Origin: Lingula anatina
Lineage: Eukaryota; Brachiopoda; Lingulata; Lingulida; Lingulidae
DNA length: 43,757 nt
Assembly (NCBI RefSeq): GCF_001039355.2
Contig: NW_019773768.1
Span: 1 to 43,757 of the forward strand
Direction: 5' to 3'
Shown here: in pieces, positions 10,245 to 20,255 of the stretch
How positions within the stretch are numbered: the first letter of the stretch is position 1
How the letters are laid out: each line of letters begins with the position of its first letter
The notes under the pieces: generated by a model
The model's database searches: none
What the model was told of the DNA's origin: nothing
Seen by the model: the letters and a program-made list of their open reading frames with translations, nothing else
Program-made: the position numbers and the translations under genes

Positions 10245-11815
10245 CTAGCTGTAAATGCACCGGGCAGAGTGGTAATGTGCAGTATTATATGATAAGGCTA
10301 TGAACGATGCAACTGCATGGGTGGACACACATTATAACTACATGTGTATGCAGGGGTGTAAAAAGTAAGCATTAATCCATTACGTATTTGTTACCTTTTA
10401 TTTAATTATATACTATATTCACAATTCGTTCATTTATTCTTGTTTATTTATTTATATTTTTTGTAGTTTTGGACCCTATGCATAAGCTACATCGTTTATG
10501 GACGAGTGACTAAAGCACTCTACTTTCAATATAATAAACTTTCATCATCATATCTACAAAACAGCGTTTGTTTTGCAGTAACACCAGCTATGCCTTAATT
10601 ATTTCTGCAAGAGGAAAGGATCTCATCTTGCATTTCTCTGTATGTCATAATGATACAGTTTTTCATGTTTCACAACCATATTCTTATTTCTTCATATTTC
10701 TAAGAGACCGACTCACTTCAGTGGATTTCAACTGAACACAACAATACAGCTGCATCTCCATAGTCTGAAGGTTCAATGATTCAAAGATATGATGGTTATG
10801 TTCCAAGTGTTTCTTTGGGGCCCACATGACGGACAAGGTGCGACAAGAAGGACCAATGCAACAACAGCCATAAAACCAGGAGGATGCACATCTAAGGCAC
10901 AGCCGCTTGATGTCTGCCTCAACAAGCCTTTCAAGGACCAACTACGCAGGCTACGGACTGACTTCATGAGGGAGGCGGTGAACAGGACTGACGGGAGACT
11001 TGGCCAAATCTCCATGGCACAGAAGGCATTCATCTGTGACACACCTGCCCAGGCCTTCATTAAAAACATTAAGTCTTTCTCTGGGTATCATGGCTGTGAT
11101 AAATACACCCAACCAGGCAAATGGGTGGGGGAAATGACCTTCCCAGAGACAAATGCTCCAGTTAGGACTGACTCATCATTTGATGAAATCAGAGATGAAG
11201 AACATCATCATGGACCCACTGCACTGTATAAAGTGAATACTGAGATGGTCTCTTGTTTCACCCTTGACTTCCTGCATGTTGTTTGTTTAGGGGTGGTGAA
11301 ATGTTAACTTCTTATGTGGATGAAAGGTCCCTTGAAATGTAGACTTGGAGGTGGCATTTTGAATGAAATATCAAGGCGTTTAGTTTTTTCTTAAACCTAA
11401 TATACCATCTGAATTTTCCAGAAGGCCAAGACCTTTGTCTGAAATTGCCTATTGGTAAGCTATAGAATTTCGTCAGTTGCTGTTATACACTGGGCTGTTG
11501 CACTGTCTGAAATTCTAGACCCCAATTTATATCAACACTTTTAACTCTTATGTGTATCAATGCACATATTACTAAATGAACACTTATGTAAACAGTACAA
11601 CAGTTATGCAAATGAGCTTCTTGTAGTTTTTGTACATCAGCTTATGCAAATGTACGGACAAGAAATGGCAGTATACAATGTTCATGGGTTGACACATCTC
11701 TCATTGGATGCAAACAACTTTGGGAGCCTAGATAATATTTCAGCATTTCCTTTTGAAAATTATTTACAGAAACTAAAACACATGGTGTGGAAACCACCCT
11801 TCTCCATATCACAAG
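10245..11815 (+). repeat. 1.57-kb duplicated segment, copy 2
   Basis: Partner of 8467-10036, beginning immediately after the N at 10244. It carries the source sequence of the minisatellite only once and then continues into the true 3' part of the transposase, so it looks like the more complete version of the locus. Confidence 0.85.
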
Positions 11816-12098
11816 TTATAAGAAGGCTGTCTATAAGAATTGTGCATCACAAGTAAAACACCCTTCTAGTAAATATCCAATTTTGTCGAAAAGACATGCA
11901 AAAGACCCATTACCAGATTCTCTAAAATCAGGCACACAGTTTAGCAAGGTGGAAACAGAAAAATCCTTAAATGCTAATCACAGCCCTAAATGTGTTGGTA
12001 AATTACAGAATAGTGCTGTTTCTTATAAAGACCCAACTCTTTGTGAAAACATCAGTAGCAAGGAAGCTCATGGTTTTGGCTTTCAAATTTATCACTAA
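10789..12098 (+). pseudogene. Pogo fragment in frame with CACTA transposase, copy 2
   Basis: One open frame (10789-11307, 172 codons) reads from the Pogo/Tigger signature (GGCTSKAQPLDVCLNKPFKD) straight into CACTA blocks: ICDTPAQAF, SGYHGCDKYTQ, MTFPETNAP, then DEEHHHGP and TLDFLHVVCLGVVKC, where the usual DYMH-VCLGV motif is recognisable. After a stop, 11560-11856 carries VYNVHGLTHLSLDANNFG and ISAFPFENYLQKLK (DUF4218-like). 11787-12098 continues the tail in another frame to TAA. TIRs of a CACTA element were not found. The Pogo/CACTA join is in frame here and present in both copies, so it predates the duplication. It is inactive as read because of frameshifts. Confidence 0.8.
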
Positions 12099-12127
12099 AT
12101 TGATTTAAATATAATTATTTTAGAAAA

Positions 12128-12520
12128 ATGGCCTTTCTCCTGGTCGAGTTCATAGAAGACGCTGACATAGCTATATCGCCTCATAAGTGGATATTAGAGG
12201 ATATGAAATTGCATTCTGGCCTCCCTTTACAAGAGATAAGAGTGTGCAGACTGCCATAAAGTCCCACCTAGTCCAGGACAGAACCACATGGAAAAATAGG
12301 CATTTTAAGTGTTCCAAACATCTAGAATTAATGTGCATACTACATGTATCACATGTTCCAGTCCAAAATGTGACATTTTAATGTCAATTCATTAATTTCA
12401 TTTTGCAGATGACTATGACAAAGTTAGAAGGAAACTGAACATAGCTCAATATGAATCTGACATCGTAACAGAAAACGAAGAGATTATTCCAGCATCTCAG
12501 AGAAGTAAGAGAAAGAAGAG
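12128..12520 (+). pseudogene. broken 5' end of a DUF4806-type gene
   Basis: ATG at 12128 opens MAFLLVEFIEDADIAISPHKW; after a frameshift near 12190 another frame gives IAFWPPFTRDKSVQTAIKS and ends near TWKNRHFKC. This matches the N-terminal module usually found with DUF4806 (a VV-F pattern, then VP-SW, then -WPP-) and parallels the exon at 32846. A second exon with good acceptor (TTTTGCAG) runs 12409-12520 (DYDKVRRKLN ... RSKRKKR) to a GTTAG donor, again like the second exon at 33119. It sits 30 bases after the CACTA remnant. No C-terminal DUF4806 exons follow, so this is a truncated paralogue. Confidence 0.6.
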
Positions 12521-12589
12521 GTTAGAAATGTGTCATAATATTAACTAATATCACATATTTTATATCTACACATGAATTATCTATGCTGA

Positions 12590-12787
12590 AAATGAGAAGG
12601 CCAAGAGCAGACCAAAAAAAAAAAAAAAACTTTTGCAAAAAGAAATGCTAAGGGAGTAAAAACATTTAATTTGGATGTTGGGGATGCAATTTTGAAGAAA
12701 CAAATAAAAAACGTCAGGAGAAAGGGTGGCAAACTGGAGAATTTCTGGATAGGACCTTACAAGTAAGTTATTTGTAATTTTAAATTA

Positions 12788-12874
<87 letters not shown>

Positions 12875-13342
12875 AGGGTGAGCAAAAACAATAAAAAAAA
12901 CTCCTGGAAAAGTTTAATTTAGAAAGTTTTGGCCTGGAATTTTTTATTTAGATGTTTTCTGTGAGAACAGCTATGAACAGTTTGCTCCAAGAAGATACGG
13001 GTTGCATTCTTATACAAACTAGCAGGTGGCTGAATATGCTCAGATAGTGGAATAGATTGGTTTTAATGGATTCATCAAGGCTAACGAAAAGGGTCTTTAT
13101 CATAGATTATAAAAATAACTGGTCTAGTGAGATATATAGTTATAAATAAAATATAATAGAGATAAAATTCACCTCTCTACACAATTAAAGATAAAAAAGG
13201 AAAAATCCAGGTGGTACATCATGACAGATTGAGAAAATTTATTGAAAGAGAGAGTGATTTTCATTTGAATGAACCACAGTTGCTGGAACCAATTGTAAAA
13301 AGATCAAGATTTGGTAGACAAATTAAGATGCCATCTCACTGA
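12590..13342 (+). pseudogene. Gypsy-like pol, integrase C-terminus, interrupted
   Basis: 12640-12765 reads FNLDVGDAILKKQ, VRRKGGKLENFWIGPYK, the F-VGD-VL---RK-GKLE--W-GPY block at the end of Ty3/Gypsy integrases. 13181-13342 reads GKIQVVHHDRLRKFIERE and ends with TGA, matching the family's VH-DRLK tail. The two halves are separated by a (TA)n run and about 300 bases including a TACAGGGTG motif, so the coding sequence was split by insertion or expansion. Upstream catalytic domains are absent. It would have been the DNA-joining enzyme of a retrotransposon. Confidence 0.7.
12796..12870. repeat. (TA)n microsatellite
   Basis: About 37 uninterrupted TA units, immediately followed by GTACAGGGTGAGC. 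It may have grown at an insertion point. Confidence 0.97.
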
Positions 13343-13483
13343 AGAGACTTCAGTTTAAAATTATCATGTTGATGTATATGTTGTTTATTAGTTAAGGTAT
13401 AGTTGTATATAAATACTTCCTTAATTTTTTGGCAGTGCTGAAATAAAAGGAATTTAATTTAATTATTTGTATTTTTTATATAG

Positions 13484-13783
13484 ATGATGGATGAATCAAA
13501 CCTTATCCATATACTAGAAATAGAATTTCAATGGTGTAAAGACTGGACTGAATCACCAGAAACTTTATACATATACTCTCTAAGAAATTCAGAAGAAGCC
13601 CAAATGATAATCTATTTGGCAAAATTATGGAAGGAAATTTTTTTAAGAGAAATTGGATATGATTGGTTTCTAGACCATGAAGAAGAAATCAAAGAGTTAT
13701 CTAAGGAAGAATGTATAGAATTTTTTAAAATAATTTTTTTTTGTATTAAAATACAATATCTCAAAGACAAACTCTTTTATTAA
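13484..13783 (+). CDS. unrecognised 99-codon ORF downstream of integrase end
   Basis: ATGATGGATGAATC opens 99 codons with normal-looking composition: acidic and aromatic, with WCKDWTESPETLYIY, YDWFLDHEEEIKELS and EECIEFFKIIFF, ending KDKLFY. It is preceded by a splice-acceptor-like TTTTTATATAG. No family is recognised and there is no signal peptide. Its place, shortly after the end of a Gypsy-like pol and on the same strand, makes a retroelement accessory ORF possible; that is inference from position only. Confidence 0.35.
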   Translation: MMDESNLIHILEIEFQWCKDWTESPETLYIYSLRNSEEAQMIIYLAKLWKEIFLREIGYDWFLDHEEEIKELSKEECIEFFKIIFFCIKIQYLKDKLFY

Positions 13784-14008
13784 AACAACATATATATATA
13801 TAATAAAAAGATTTATAAAGTATCTGATAGTTTGTACTTTATATTATATTTCAGATAAATTGATCAAAACAACAGTCCAAGTTGGTATATGTTTTTTTTT
13901 CTAAATATCTGTTTGAATTTTATTGTTGAGCATGATGCATTGAACACTGCATGAATAAGTTTATCTATTTTAGTGTTTTTTGGATTATGGTTGTTCTTTA
14001 AAAAAAAT

Positions 14009-14061
14009 GAATATATAAGATTATCATATATAATGTACGGGTCAAGATTTATGGGTTTACA
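14009..14061. repeat. dispersed repeat, copy B (partner at 7294)
   Basis: Shares GAATATATAA-ATTATCATA-ATAATGTA and GGGTCAAG-TTTATGGGTTT with 7294-7361. It falls inside a meaningless open frame (13973-14188). Confidence 0.6.
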
Positions 14062-14211
14062 ACTTCAGACTTACCTGAGTTGTGCAACTTCATGTATTCT
14101 GGATTTTCTGTTTTCTGTTTCTAATATCCCCCCCCCCTTACATGCCAGCAAATTTGCTGGGTCAGCTTTCCAGTACCTCTCGCAGTAACCTACTCCTTTC
14201 CTTTCTTAGAC

Positions 14212-14639
14212 ATGCCAGGCTGTCTGTACTGTAGGAAGATGTTCACTGATAGAAGCAACTGGAAGCGGCATGAGAGGAGCTGTTTAAATTGCCACAGCAG
14301 TTTAAAATTTGTAGAAAACCGTATGCTGGCAGAGCATTATAAATGGAAGCATGAATCGGAAAGAATGAGAAGAGCCCAGCAGTCCTAGAGATCTTGGAGA
14401 AGCCTCCTCTGCTGGTTGACGTAACACCTGGGGAGGAGGTGACCCTCACCCCATCCCCTTTCTCCAACCCCAGGTCAACTAGAAGAAATTTGAAAGTAGG
14501 ACCACCCCCTCAACAAGACAAACACCCAAGTTCGTCGGAGGAAGAGGAAGAGAAACCGCCGAGTAAAGTGAGCCAAAGAAAAGTAAAGGAGGAAGATGGG
14601 GAGATAGATATGGTAGCCTTATTCCGAAGGGTCAAGTGA
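14212..14639 (+). pseudogene. C2H2 zinc-finger ORF with frameshift
   Basis: ATG at 14212, after an acceptor-like TTTCTTAG, opens MPGCLYCRKMFTDRSNWKRH, then ERSC. This is a C-x2-C ... H-x4-C finger, followed by CLNC with AEHYKWKH, a second Cys2His2-like unit. That frame stops at 14386. A +/-1 shift joins it to LEILEKPPLLVDVTPGEEV, continuing to 14639 through a Pro/Ser/Glu-rich, Lys-rich tail ending DMVALFRRVK. The two frames abut without a gap, so one gene with a one-base frameshift is likeliest; an intron is less likely. It lies just before a possible retroelement polypurine tract and may be an element-encoded nucleic-acid-binding protein. AATAAAG at about 14786 could be its poly(A) signal. 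Confidence 0.5.
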
Positions 14640-14841
14640 CTCGGAAGTGACTCAAGGGAGAAGTCCGCTACCCAAATGGGAGAAGAGATATTGTTAGGAG
14701 CTTTTACTTTTAATAGAAAAAGAAAAACAATATAAAGAAAGATGAACAGTTTGATGACTAAAAGAAGTGAAAAACAAAAAGGTCAATAAAGTCTTGTTAA
14801 ACTTACAACTGAGTCTTACTTTGATTCAGGAGAATCAAATT

Positions 14842-15235
14842 TAAAAGGTTGGGGGCAGTGTAACACTACCCTCCCTCCTTTTCTGTTTGGATTCAAATAC
14901 CACATTTGCACCTAATCTCTTTAGAAATTCACTGTGGTAGGGTTAGCGGTTACGTACCTGCCCTCCAGCTTTATTTGATTCCCCCTACTGCAATTGTTTC
15001 TGTCAATTATTAGATACTTTAATTTTAAAATGACAAAACTACTACTACAGTACATTGACGATACATGCATGGAAGCTGCCATGTTTGCTACTCAATGTTT
15101 TGACCTTCACAGTGACAGCAGCTCGTGCTCCAGGCGGCTACTGTCACTAGTTTACCACTTTATGCTGACCTACACAGCACGCGCAGTCCCTCTCCATGTG
15201 ACTGCTGACATCACCGAGTCAGGGTATAAATAGAA
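14842..15235 (+). promoter_or_regulatory. candidate LTR/promoter region with TATA box
   Basis: A purine-rich AAAAGGTTGGGGGCAG is followed at once by TGTAACACTACCC (about 14859), the arrangement of a polypurine tract and the TG-start of a 3' LTR. GGGTATAAATAGAAGAG (about 15221-15237) is a strong TATA box. I could not find a matching second LTR in the window or a clean CA end, so the borders are open. Confidence 0.35.
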
Positions 15236-15249
15236 GAGCGTGCTGATGA

Positions 15250-15513
15250 GAGGGAGCCTTTTTCGACGTAGAAGACTCAGGAGAGGAATCAGCAAGCAAT
15301 GTAGAAGCCTTTTTACCAGATGATTTTGCAGTTAAATATTGATTGGCTTCCATTATTTCAGAGCACAAACCAGAATTTCTGGCCCATAGTAGGAAAAATA
15401 GTAAACCTCCCGACAAAGAGCCTTTTCTAATTGCTTTATTCCCTGGGGTATCTAAGCCCGATAATTTAGACAATTATTTACAGACTAGTGCCAACAAATA
15501 CAAGGTGGATTAA
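15250..15513 (+). pseudogene. coding-like fragment downstream of the TATA box
   Basis: One frame runs 87 codons with a single internal TGA: acidic EGAFFDVEDSGEESASN, then after the stop KPEFLAHSRKNSKPPDKEPF and LIALFPGVSKPDNLDNYLQ, ending TAA at 15513. The protein-like composition on both sides of the stop suggests a decayed gene, conceivably a gag-type product of the element whose promoter precedes it. I do not recognise the family. Confidence 0.3.
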
Positions 15514-16104
15514 TCAGCCATGGTAAACATGTATTCATATCCATTCATTCATTCATCTGTGACACACCTGCCCTGGCTTTCATTAAAATCATTTCATTTT
15601 TAACTTTGATTTTTGTATCTACAGAGGCCTCCACACAACTCAAAATTACCAGTAAGTTGTGGCAAATTTATTAAGTTTTCTGTTAATGTAAGCATGTAAA
15701 GAACTTTGCCTTAAGCTAGGAATTTCACAAATCAATTCACAGTCATATGTGCATAAAAAATGCACGCTCGCCATTTCCACGTTTCAGCCTTGTTTTAGCT
15801 TCACATACGTCCGTTTCCATAACCCTTGGAAGGTGATTATCACATGTTCGCAGATTCTTATGATATTAACATCAATTTTCCTTTTACATTACTTACTCAT
15901 TAGTTAATATTTCTATTTGTTCATTCTTGTTGCTTTCATTTAATGTATCTTGCTGTTAATGTTTTGATATTCTTTATTTGTCTCTTTTGCCGTATTCACT
16001 TGTCAATTCTTTCTAATTTTCTTCCATCTCTCCTTTACTTGTCTTTGTCTTTTTCTCTGTTAGCTATATTCCTACTTGTTTGTCTCTTTGCCTTCCTGTC
16101 CTTT
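15514..16104. other. gene-free stretch, pyrimidine-rich at its end
   Basis: It contains one 43-base scrap of CACTA coding sequence (15551-15593, listed separately) and an increasingly CT-rich + strand from about 15950. Nothing else was recognised. Confidence 0.45.
15551..15593 (+). repeat. solitary CACTA transposase scrap
   Basis: TTCATCTGTGACACACCTGCC and the following CATTAAAA-CATT match the CACTA coding sequence at 11031-11071 (ICDTPAQAFIKN) with few changes. No other part of the element lies beside it. Confidence 0.65.
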
Positions 16105-16350
16105 TGTCCATCCGTCAGTTCTGTATGTCTCTCATTCTGAGCTTTTAACAGGGTCTTCAGGTGTGGTGCCTTTGCCAGTCTTTTGGACTGCTTGCTATTT
16201 ATACAGTACTTGTTTGTCTGCCTGCCTTACTGTCCAGTCGTCAGTTCTGTCTGTATCTGTCATTGTGAGCTTTTTAATGCCATTTTCCGGTGTGGTGCCT
16301 TTGCCAGCCTTTTGTGTTGCTTGCTATTTATACTTGTTTGTCTTCCTGTC
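16105..16350. repeat. two-copy ~125-bp tandem repeat, pyrimidine-rich
   Basis: TGTCCA-CCGTCAGTTCTGT ... GGTGTGGTGCCTTTGCCAG ... TTGCTATTTATAC ... CTTGTTTGTCT occurs at 16105-16230 and again at 16231-16350 with moderate divergence. Leu/Cys-rich open frames through it are a by-product of the CT-rich composition. Confidence 0.75.
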
Positions 16351-16523
16351 AGTGAGTGCTTGAGGCGGATAAAATGCTTGGGGAAAATTAAACAGATTTT
16401 TCATCAAATGAACAATGACTTCCTTTTTTTCTAATGGAAATTCATCTGTGTAGTCGTTGGATATGATTCAAGTATTAAATGTTTCAATTTCTACCATGTG
16501 AATAAGGCCCTGAAGAGGTGTAT

Positions 16524-17133
16524 AAGTATCCCAGCTGGGCTCTAAGGAAGGTACTGAACAATGTTGAAGCTGATAAGGAGTCAACACCTAAGGATGATGA
16601 GAGAAGACAAGATAAGCCCAAAACCAGTATAGTGATCCCATACATGAAAGGGAGATAAGAACAGCTGAAACGAATTTATACAAAACACAAAGTGAATGTT
16701 TGCATTAGACCTCAAAGAATACTCAAACAAATTCTTTGTCATCCTAAAGATAAGACTGACAAAAAAAGCAGTTCGTGGCGCAATTTACCATATAAGGTGC
16801 CAGGGTAACAAGAACTATGATTGTGAGAATGACTACATCGGGGGAAACAGAAAGAACTTTAAAATCTAGAGTGATGGAACATAAAAGACGGAGCTCCACC
16901 ACCTCAGAGGTTTCTAGGCACATTCATGTAGATTATCCGGGACATGAAATCCTGTGGGAGACAGTAAAGATCTTGGACAGGGACCCTTCTTGGTATGAAA
17001 GGGGGGTTAAGGAGGCCATTTATATCAGGGCACATAACCTAAGCTTGAACAGAGATGGGGGGAGGCACCAACTGTCACATATTTGGGACAACGCAATCAC
17101 CAAAGCACTGGTGAGCAGTGATCGTCACATATG
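16524..17133 (+). pseudogene. Penelope-like retroelement, 3' part with GIY-YIG endonuclease
   Basis: Segments in several frames give the end of a Penelope-like polyprotein in order. YPSWALRKVLNNVEADKES and IVIPYMKGR (stop at 16656) come first. EQLKRIYTKHKVNVCIRP with ILKQILCHPKDK and YHIRCQG follow. CENDYIG and, after a one-base insertion in a G run (about 16839-16844), GETERTLKSRVMEHKRRSS then appear, with WYERGVKEAIYIRAHNLSLN, NRDGGR and a terminal WDN. The YIG, the Arg of LKSRV-EH and the Glu of VKEAIYI are hallmarks of the GIY-YIG nuclease that these elements use to nick targets. At least three frame disruptions make it dead. The reverse transcriptase part is absent. Confidence 0.85.
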
Positions 17134-17219
17134 ACATCACACTGAAGAAGATCATGAATGTGATCGAAAGCTCTGTCAGGTATAGCTCTATTTTTAGTGT
17201 AGAAATTAAAAAGTTTAAT

Positions 17220-17760
17220 ACTTGAATCATAACTTCCTTTTTTGCCTATTTGCTTCAAATAATGTTATCGCAGTTTTTTGAGAATGTTGGTGTAATGACA
17301 TATCCTTATCATCATACCAAGTATAGCTGATCAAGAGACAAGATCCTGCACAACCATCTTTCATAAAATTTGAATTTTCTACTGTGATTGATTTTATAGC
17401 ATTTGACTATTGTCATTCTTGGCTTTGGCTCTCTTCTGGCATATGAGAAAAACCACAATTAGATCAGCATGACAACAAATGAAACAGTGTAAATACACAC
17501 ACTAACAGCAGGATACATGTTAAGTCTAAGTCGAAACCATTATCCTGATTTCTTCTTTTCTTTTTAACCCTTTCTAATGCCATGATGTGTTTCATGTTGG
17601 TGCTCATATCTGCAGATTTGTTTGTGAACTTTTTAACATGTGGAAAGTTTTGGACATGTGAGTTGGTTCAGACAGATATATTCATACATTTTACCAAAAG
17701 GCTATAACTTAATATAATATATACAATAATGCTGTGATCTATTATATACAGAATAAATAC
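17220..17760. other. AT-rich gene-free stretch
   Basis: No supported feature between the Penelope-like and Tc1-like remnants. Confidence 0.4.
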
Positions 17761-17865
17761 ATTACTTAAAGAAATATTATACAGCTGGTAGACATATATA
17801 CTTTGAACATTTTAGACTGCCAGACATAGAGAATTGAAAGGTGTAAATGCTGATCAAGATAATGT

Positions 17866-18660
17866 CCAGCTGAGCAGACAAGGTATCTACTGACAAGATG
17901 GAAGGATGGAGAAGGATTACATGACCACATCAGATCAGGAAAGCCCACTAAGTTCACAGATCTTCATAAGACGGTCATTGATGACAAGATGACCAGGAAT
18001 AAGGAGCTGGTTGCCAAAGACTTGAAGGAGATTCTCAAAGAACATACAGGTGAAAACACCACCACTTTCAAATAAATTTGTATATATCAAGAAAAAATTT
18101 TATAAACTGAAAGTTCATATAACTCCAGCGCTGTACGGATATTAAGAAAAAAATGTTGGCTGGGTGAAGAGAAGCAAAGACTACTGCCAGCTTGTGAGGA
18201 TTGTCAGCCGTCTGAAAAGAGTAAACTAGTGTTGGGAGGCCCTGGCAGTTGAAGACAAATTTGAGGACAGTGTTTTCTGGTAAATAATAAGCAAAAATCT
18301 ACAGATCTGCATTCAATATACAACATATATGTTGTTGATTTCGTGCATATGTTTCAGATCTTTTATTCTGCTCACTTTGTAAATTCATATATATTAGCAC
18401 CATTGTTGAAAAGATATACATACAAACATTTACAATAATTTTTCTTGTATTTAATTTTTGAGTTAAATATTGTTTTATTTAATAATATACTATTTGTTCA
18501 TTTACTTCAGATGAGTGTACCGTGGAAATGGACTCAAACTGCTGACATATTTTCCAGAAAGTGATAAGAGATGAAAACTGAAACGAAATTAGCCTGCCAT
18601 ACCCACTACACAGCAGACCTAAGCACCCGTACAAGGTCCATGTATGGGCAGGTTAGACGC
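17866..18660 (+). pseudogene. Tc1-like (IS630 superfamily) transposase remnant
   Basis: The first part (about 17881-18050) reads LLTRWKDGEGLHDHIRSGKP, then a helix-turn-helix-like IDDKMTRNKELVAKDLKEIL, the DNA-binding half of Tc1-type transposases. About 18130-18280 reads RILRKK, then KDYCQLVRIVSRLKRVN, a stop, and EALAVEDKFEDSVF, the approach to the first catalytic Asp. After about 230 bases the frame resumes at 18512 with DECTVEMDSN (the DEC-TV block) and later RPKHPYKVHVWAG, followed by a stop. The 230-base interruption begins GTAAAT and ends CTTCAG like an intron, but removal does not restore the frame. The final DDE residue and the ends of the element are missing. Confidence 0.75.
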
Positions 18661-19167
18661 TACAGTGGAATATTAATACTGATGTGAAAAATGTTTACTT
18701 CACTTGTAGAAATGTGATGAATTAAAGGGAAGTTTGGCAGCTGAGTCTATAACCTAGTTCCGATGGGATTCACTATGTAATTTTGGCTATACTTGTACAA
18801 ACCTCGGATTGAGTGCTGCATGAGCCGATGAGCCTCGGATTCAATGCTGCACATAAAATCGCATGAAGTCGCGGATTCAGTGCTACATCTTTGGCAACTG
18901 ATTGTGATTGGCCAATCATCTTATCCAATCACAGTAACTAGGTCGTGACATTTGGCCCAATCAGGATGAACTAGGTCAGGCGTTTCCACAAGGTTCGTGC
19001 TGCCGCGTTTAATGAAGTGAGCGATAGTATTCTTTCTCACATTGCTCTCACGCACGACATTCGCTAAAGAACAAACAACAGATTACTTTCCAATTCGCCA
19101 CTGTACGATTTTGATCAGCAAACAAGTAAGTTTTTCCTTTTTCAATCTATTTGCGAGCTTTTGACTT
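18252..19167 (+). repeat. 916-bp duplication at the gap, copy 1
   Basis: It repeats at 19323-20238 with a constant offset of 1071 bases and practically no differences (one noted: ACAAATTT against ACAAGTTT near the start). It ends exactly at the N run. This is the signature of two contigs whose overlapping ends were not merged, so the sequence is probably single-copy in the genome. Confidence 0.95.
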
Positions 19168-19322
19168 NNNNNNNNNNNNNNNNNNNNNNNNNNNNNNNNN
19201 NNNNNNNNNNNNNNNNNNNNNNNNNNNNNNNNNNNNNNNNNNNNNNNNNNNNNNNNNNNNNNNNNNNNNNNNNNNNNNNNNNNNNNNNNNNNNNNNNNNN
19301 NNNNNNNNNNNNNNNNNNNNNN
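19168..19322. other. assembly gap, 155 N
   Basis: A run of N. Open frames through it are meaningless. The flanks are near-identical copies of each other, so the true gap size may be negative. Confidence 0.99.
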
Positions 19323-20238
19323 AAGACAAGTTTGAGGACAGTGTTTTCTGGTAAATAATAAGCAAAAATCTACAGATCTGCATTCAATATACAACATATA
19401 TGTTGTTGATTTCGTGCATATGTTTCAGATCTTTTATTCTGCTCACTTTGTAAATTCATATATATTAGCACCATTGTTGAAAAGATATACATACAAACAT
19501 TTACAATAATTTTTCTTGTATTTAATTTTTGAGTTAAATATTGTTTTATTTAATAATATACTATTTGTTCATTTACTTCAGATGAGTGTACCGTGGAAAT
19601 GGACTCAAACTGCTGACATATTTTCCAGAAAGTGATAAGAGATGAAAACTGAAACGAAATTAGCCTGCCATACCCACTACACAGCAGACCTAAGCACCCG
19701 TACAAGGTCCATGTATGGGCAGGTTAGACGCTACAGTGGAATATTAATACTGATGTGAAAAATGTTTACTTCACTTGTAGAAATGTGATGAATTAAAGGG
19801 AAGTTTGGCAGCTGAGTCTATAACCTAGTTCCGATGGGATTCACTATGTAATTTTGGCTATACTTGTACAAACCTCGGATTGAGTGCTGCATGAGCCGAT
19901 GAGCCTCGGATTCAATGCTGCACATAAAATCGCATGAAGTCGCGGATTCAGTGCTACATCTTTGGCAACTGATTGTGATTGGCCAATCATCTTATCCAAT
20001 CACAGTAACTAGGTCGTGACATTTGGCCCAATCAGGATGAACTAGGTCAGGCGTTTCCACAAGGTTCGTGCTGCCGCGTTTAATGAAGTGAGCGATAGTA
20101 TTCTTTCTCACATTGCTCTCACGCACGACATTCGCTAAAGAACAAACAACAGATTACTTTCCAATTCGCCACTGTACGATTTTGATCAGCAAACAAGTAA
20201 GTTTTTCCTTTTTCAATCTATTTGCGAGCTTTTGACTT
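19323..20238 (+). repeat. 916-bp duplication at the gap, copy 2
   Basis: Second copy of 18252-19167. This copy continues into the SGNH hydrolase gene, so it is the better representation of the locus. It repeats the DECTV segment of the Tc1-like remnant. Confidence 0.95.
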
Positions 20239-20242
20239 ACAG
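19873..20242 (+). promoter_or_regulatory. upstream region of the SGNH gene: repeats, CCAAT boxes, possible 5' intron
   Basis: Three similar ~20-base motifs (CCTCGGATTGAGTGCTGCAT and variants) start at about 19873, 19903 and 19940. Then come GATTGGCCAATC and ATCCAATC (about 19976-20000) and GGCCCAATCAGG, CCAAT-box-like elements in both orientations. GTAAGT at 20197 and TTACAG ending at 20242 could bound a 46-base 5'-leader intron 14 bases before the ATG. The same motifs occur 1071 bases upstream in copy 1. No clear TATA box was seen. Confidence 0.4.
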
Positions 20243-20255
20243 ACTTACGATCACC

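Noticed and set aside
9866-10292. Long repetitive ORFs on both strands (MVSTPCVIW and METILLHITHG types)
   Set aside because: They are a by-product of a 33-base repeat (11 codons) that contains no stop in several frames.
12870-12890. TACAGGGTGAGC as a mariner terminal repeat
   Set aside because: Only one end was seen; no inverse partner with a TA duplication was found nearby, so it is kept only as a motif.
15943-16434. Leu/Cys-rich hydrophobic ORFs as membrane proteins
   Set aside because: They arise from a CT-rich tandem repeat; overlapping frames are equally open and no start or family supports them.
19083-19397. Open frames crossing the N run
   Set aside because: Unknown bases cannot be translated; the frames are artefacts.
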